Positions 6,179-7,103 of a DNA stretch of 7,103 bases are shown piece by piece. Position numbers and translations under genes: made by a program. Origin of the DNA: Bacillota bacterium. GTDB taxonomy: Bacteria > Bacillota > Bacilli > Bacillales > Bacillaceae_J. Position 1 is the first letter of the stretch; every line of letters starts with the position of its first letter. The notes under the pieces were generated by a model that was given only the letters and a program-made list of their open reading frames with translations, was not told where the DNA came from and searched no databases. The stretch lies in NCBI GenBank assembly GCA_023457235.1, contig JAEWMK010000078.1, positions 1-7,103 on the forward strand, in the 5' to 3' direction.

Positions 6179-6196
6179 AAAAATCCCTCACTTTCA

Positions 6197-6224
6197 TAAA
6201 AAAGAGGCTTAGAAGTCAGCCCCT
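6197..6224 (-). terminator. Rho-independent terminator after the YozQ-like gene
   Basis: On the minus strand AGGGGCT (6224-6218) pairs with AGCCTCT (6209-6203) with one G-T wobble and an 8-base loop, followed by TTTTTT. It begins 5 bases after the stop of the YozQ-like gene. It ends about 8 bases before the ribosome site of the hydrolase, so transcription of the hydrolase must either pass through it or start inside it. Confidence 0.85.
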
Positions 6225-6229
6225 AAAAC

Positions 6230-6433
6230 TTAACCTTCAAAGCCTTTTCTCGGGATTTCAATGTCTTGACCATTTACATTATCAATTTTCGCTTCAAGCG
6301 TGCCCTCTGTATACGTATCACTCACCTGTTCATGGGTAGTTGCTAGGCCAGAATCAAGTTCATTTTTACTATTATAATCTGCAGATTGGTAATTTTTTTC
6401 TGCAATTTTATTACTCTGTTCTTTATGTGTCAT
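6230..6433 (-). CDS. Small DUF4025 / YozQ-like protein
   Basis: A 67-residue hydrophilic protein with no membrane segment. The central GLATTHEQVSDTYTEGT (residues 29-45) is, as I recall, the hallmark of the DUF4025 family found in Bacillus and typified by YozQ. The family has no established function; its restriction to spore-formers suggests a role late in growth or in spores. The N-terminal third is rich in Lys, Asn and Ser (KEQSNKIAEKNYQSADYNSKN), and the C-terminus ends in IEIPRKGFEG. The start ATG 6433 has a strong AAAGGAGGT (6441-6449) seven bases upstream. Just before that lies an 8-base dyad overlapping a CATAAACTA element. It is followed by its own terminator. I am confident of the gene and moderately confident of the family name. 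Confidence 0.8.
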   Translation of the reverse strand: MTHKEQSNKIAEKNYQSADYNSKNELDSGLATTHEQVSDTYTEGTLEAKIDNVNGQDIEIPRKGFEG

Positions 6434-6455
6434 CCCTATTACCTCCTTTTGTTGG

Positions 6456-6481
6456 ACAACAATAGTTTATGTAATTGTTGT
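6456..6481 (-). promoter_or_regulatory. Perfect dyad over a candidate sporulation-type -10 element
   Basis: ACAACAAT (6456-6463) and ATTGTTGT (6474-6481) form a perfect 8-base inverted repeat with a 10-base spacer, directly upstream of the YozQ-like ribosome site. Read on the minus strand, the spacer and arm contain CATAAACTA (6471-6463), which fits the CATAnnnTA -10 pattern of mother-cell sigma-E/sigma-K promoters. I see no convincing -35 box, so the promoter call is weak. The dyad itself is certain and could be an operator or a leader hairpin. Confidence 0.35.
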
Positions 6482-6573
6482 TAATGAATTCATAATGGAG
6501 ATAAAAAAATAGAAAGGTATGACCTGTAGTAAAAAAGGGGGGAACCGGGGAAAATTTAATATAGGCTTATTGA

Positions 6574-6738
6574 TTATTCATCATCAATTTCTTCAATAAT
6601 ACCTATACTTAATAAATAGTCAAAGGCTATATCAGCAATTAATAATGTCTCTTCTTCAGATGGAACAAAACCGGATTGGATTAATCTTTCATAAAAAAAT
6701 TTTGCAATATCATCTGAGTCAATAACAATATTTTTCAT
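6574..6738 (-). CDS. yozD: YozD family protein
   Basis: A 54-residue protein resembling Bacillus YozD: MKNIVIDSDDIAKFFYERLI, then QSGFVPSEEETLLIADIAFDYLLSIG and an acidic end IIEEIDDE. The pattern of two amphipathic helices around a VPSEEE turn matches my memory of that family, whose function is unknown. The frame is open upstream to 6807, but that extension is a run of hydrophobic, AT-driven residues. AGGGGGG (6744-6750) lies five bases before ATG 6738, so the short form is the gene. It faces away from the glutaredoxin-like gene and shares an AT-rich intergenic stretch with it. No hairpin terminator is visible after its stop; the downstream 6482-6573 has only a purine-rich tract. Confidence 0.82.
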   Translation of the reverse strand: MKNIVIDSDDIAKFFYERLIQSGFVPSEEETLLIADIAFDYLLSIGIIEEIDDE

Positions 6739-6839
6739 AAATACCCCCCTAAGGAAAAAGAATATTATTAATATATATATGAAAGAATTGTGCATGGATG
6801 AATACATTTTTTGAAAATAAGAAAAATGTTTATTTTAAG

Positions 6840-6868
6840 TTGACATCCTATTTTATCTAGATTATAAT
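6840..6868 (+). promoter_or_regulatory. Perfect-consensus sigma-A promoter for the glutaredoxin-like gene
   Basis: TTGACA (6840-6845) and TATAAT (6863-6868) are both exact and separated by exactly 17 bases. The 25 bases upstream are A/T tracts that could act as an UP element. Transcription should start near 6875, leaving a leader of roughly 89 bases before ATG 6964. Confidence 0.85.
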
Positions 6869-6963
6869 AATTATAAATTGATATTTAATTTAATGTAGTT
6901 TTCATTATAAAAAGTTAGTCTTAATACGTGATCAATAATAAATTTTAAAAGGGAGTAATTCAA

Positions 6964-7103
6964 ATGGCTGAAATAATCATTTATAGCAGTACCGGATGTC
7001 CTTATTGTGAAAAAATGAAAAAGGAATTTAAAGAATGGGTTTATGAATACGAGGAACGCTATGTAACTGAAAACCCCGCCTATTATGAAGATCTTCATAA
7101 GGA
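6964..7103 (+). CDS. Glutaredoxin-like thiol-disulfide protein, 3' end outside window
   Basis: The first 46 codons of a thioredoxin-fold redox protein: MAEIIIYSSTGCPYCEKMKK and onward. A beta strand (residues 3-8) leads into the CPYC active site (Cys12, Cys15) at the start of a helix, the classical glutaredoxin layout. A second region, YEERYVTENPAYYEDL, follows where the next strand and helix should be. The start ATG 6964 has AGGGAG (6950-6955) eight bases upstream and a consensus promoter further up. Bacillus lacks glutathione, so proteins of this family there act as bacilliredoxin-like or NrdH-like reductants; the actual partner is unknown. The gene continues past the window edge, so length and C-terminal features (such as the TVP loop) cannot be checked. 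Confidence 0.85.
   Translation, partial: MAEIIIYSSTGCPYCEKMKKEFKEWVYEYEERYVTENPAYYEDLHK

Noticed and set aside
6528..6554. Purine-rich tract with G-runs between the YozQ-like and YozD genes, considered as a YozD terminator
   Set aside because: There are no complementary C-runs on the same strand, so no stem can form.
6739..6807. N-terminal extension of YozD with a hydrophobic segment
   Set aside because: The extension is AT-driven and precedes the strong ribosome site at 6744-6750. The family starts at MKNIVID.
6871..7098. 75-codon minus-strand frame at the right edge
   Set aside because: It is antisense to the glutaredoxin-like gene and its consensus leader, with no ribosome site and low-complexity hydrophobic residues.

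Overview
The window looks like chromosome of an AT-rich, endospore-forming Bacillaceae bacterium (Bacillus sensu lato). Most genes have purine-rich Shine-Dalgarno sites of the AAGGAGG type. Several starts are TTG, and two small proteins (YozD-like and a DUF4025/YozQ-like protein) belong to families I know from Bacillus. I see no transposase, integrase, phage gene, tRNA, rRNA or CRISPR array, so this reads as ordinary chromosome with lineage-specific gene arrangement.

Left part (1-3143, minus strand): a tightly packed sulfur operon read right to left. The order is phosphosulfolactate synthase (YitD/ComA type), a histidine-phosphatase-family enzyme, an iron-sulfur APS/PAPS reductase (CysH), and a sulfate permease of the PiT superfamily (CysP) that runs off the left edge. 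Gaps are 27, 13 and 16 bases. CysP imports sulfate and CysH makes sulfite. The synthase then joins sulfite to phosphoenolpyruvate to give 2-phospho-3-sulfolactate. The phosphatase is well placed to release 3-sulfolactate, a compound known from Bacillus spores. No ComB/YitC-type phosphatase is visible, so the histidine phosphatase may replace it.

Intergenic centre (3144-3497): about 350 bases with no gene, between two divergent units. It holds a compact block of nested hairpins (3211-3341), an 18-base inverted repeat that could pair alternatively with one of them (3301-3318 with 3389-3406), and a small perfect dyad ahead of the transporter.

Centre (3498-5106, plus strand): a DHA1-type major facilitator exporter with a TTG start, then a 94-residue protein of unknown function (also TTG), closed by a clear rho-independent terminator.

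Right part (5126-6738, minus strand): an unrecognised 52-residue acidic protein; an alpha/beta hydrolase whose best start appears to be CTG; a terminator; the YozQ-like protein with an 8-base perfect dyad in its promoter region; and YozD. At the right edge, a perfect-consensus sigma-A promoter (TTGACA-17-TATAAT) on the plus strand drives a glutaredoxin-like gene (CPYC) that is cut by the window end.

The most interesting items are the sulfolactate/sulfate-reduction operon with its substituted phosphatase, the structured intergenic element, and the unusual start and terminator arrangement of the hydrolase.
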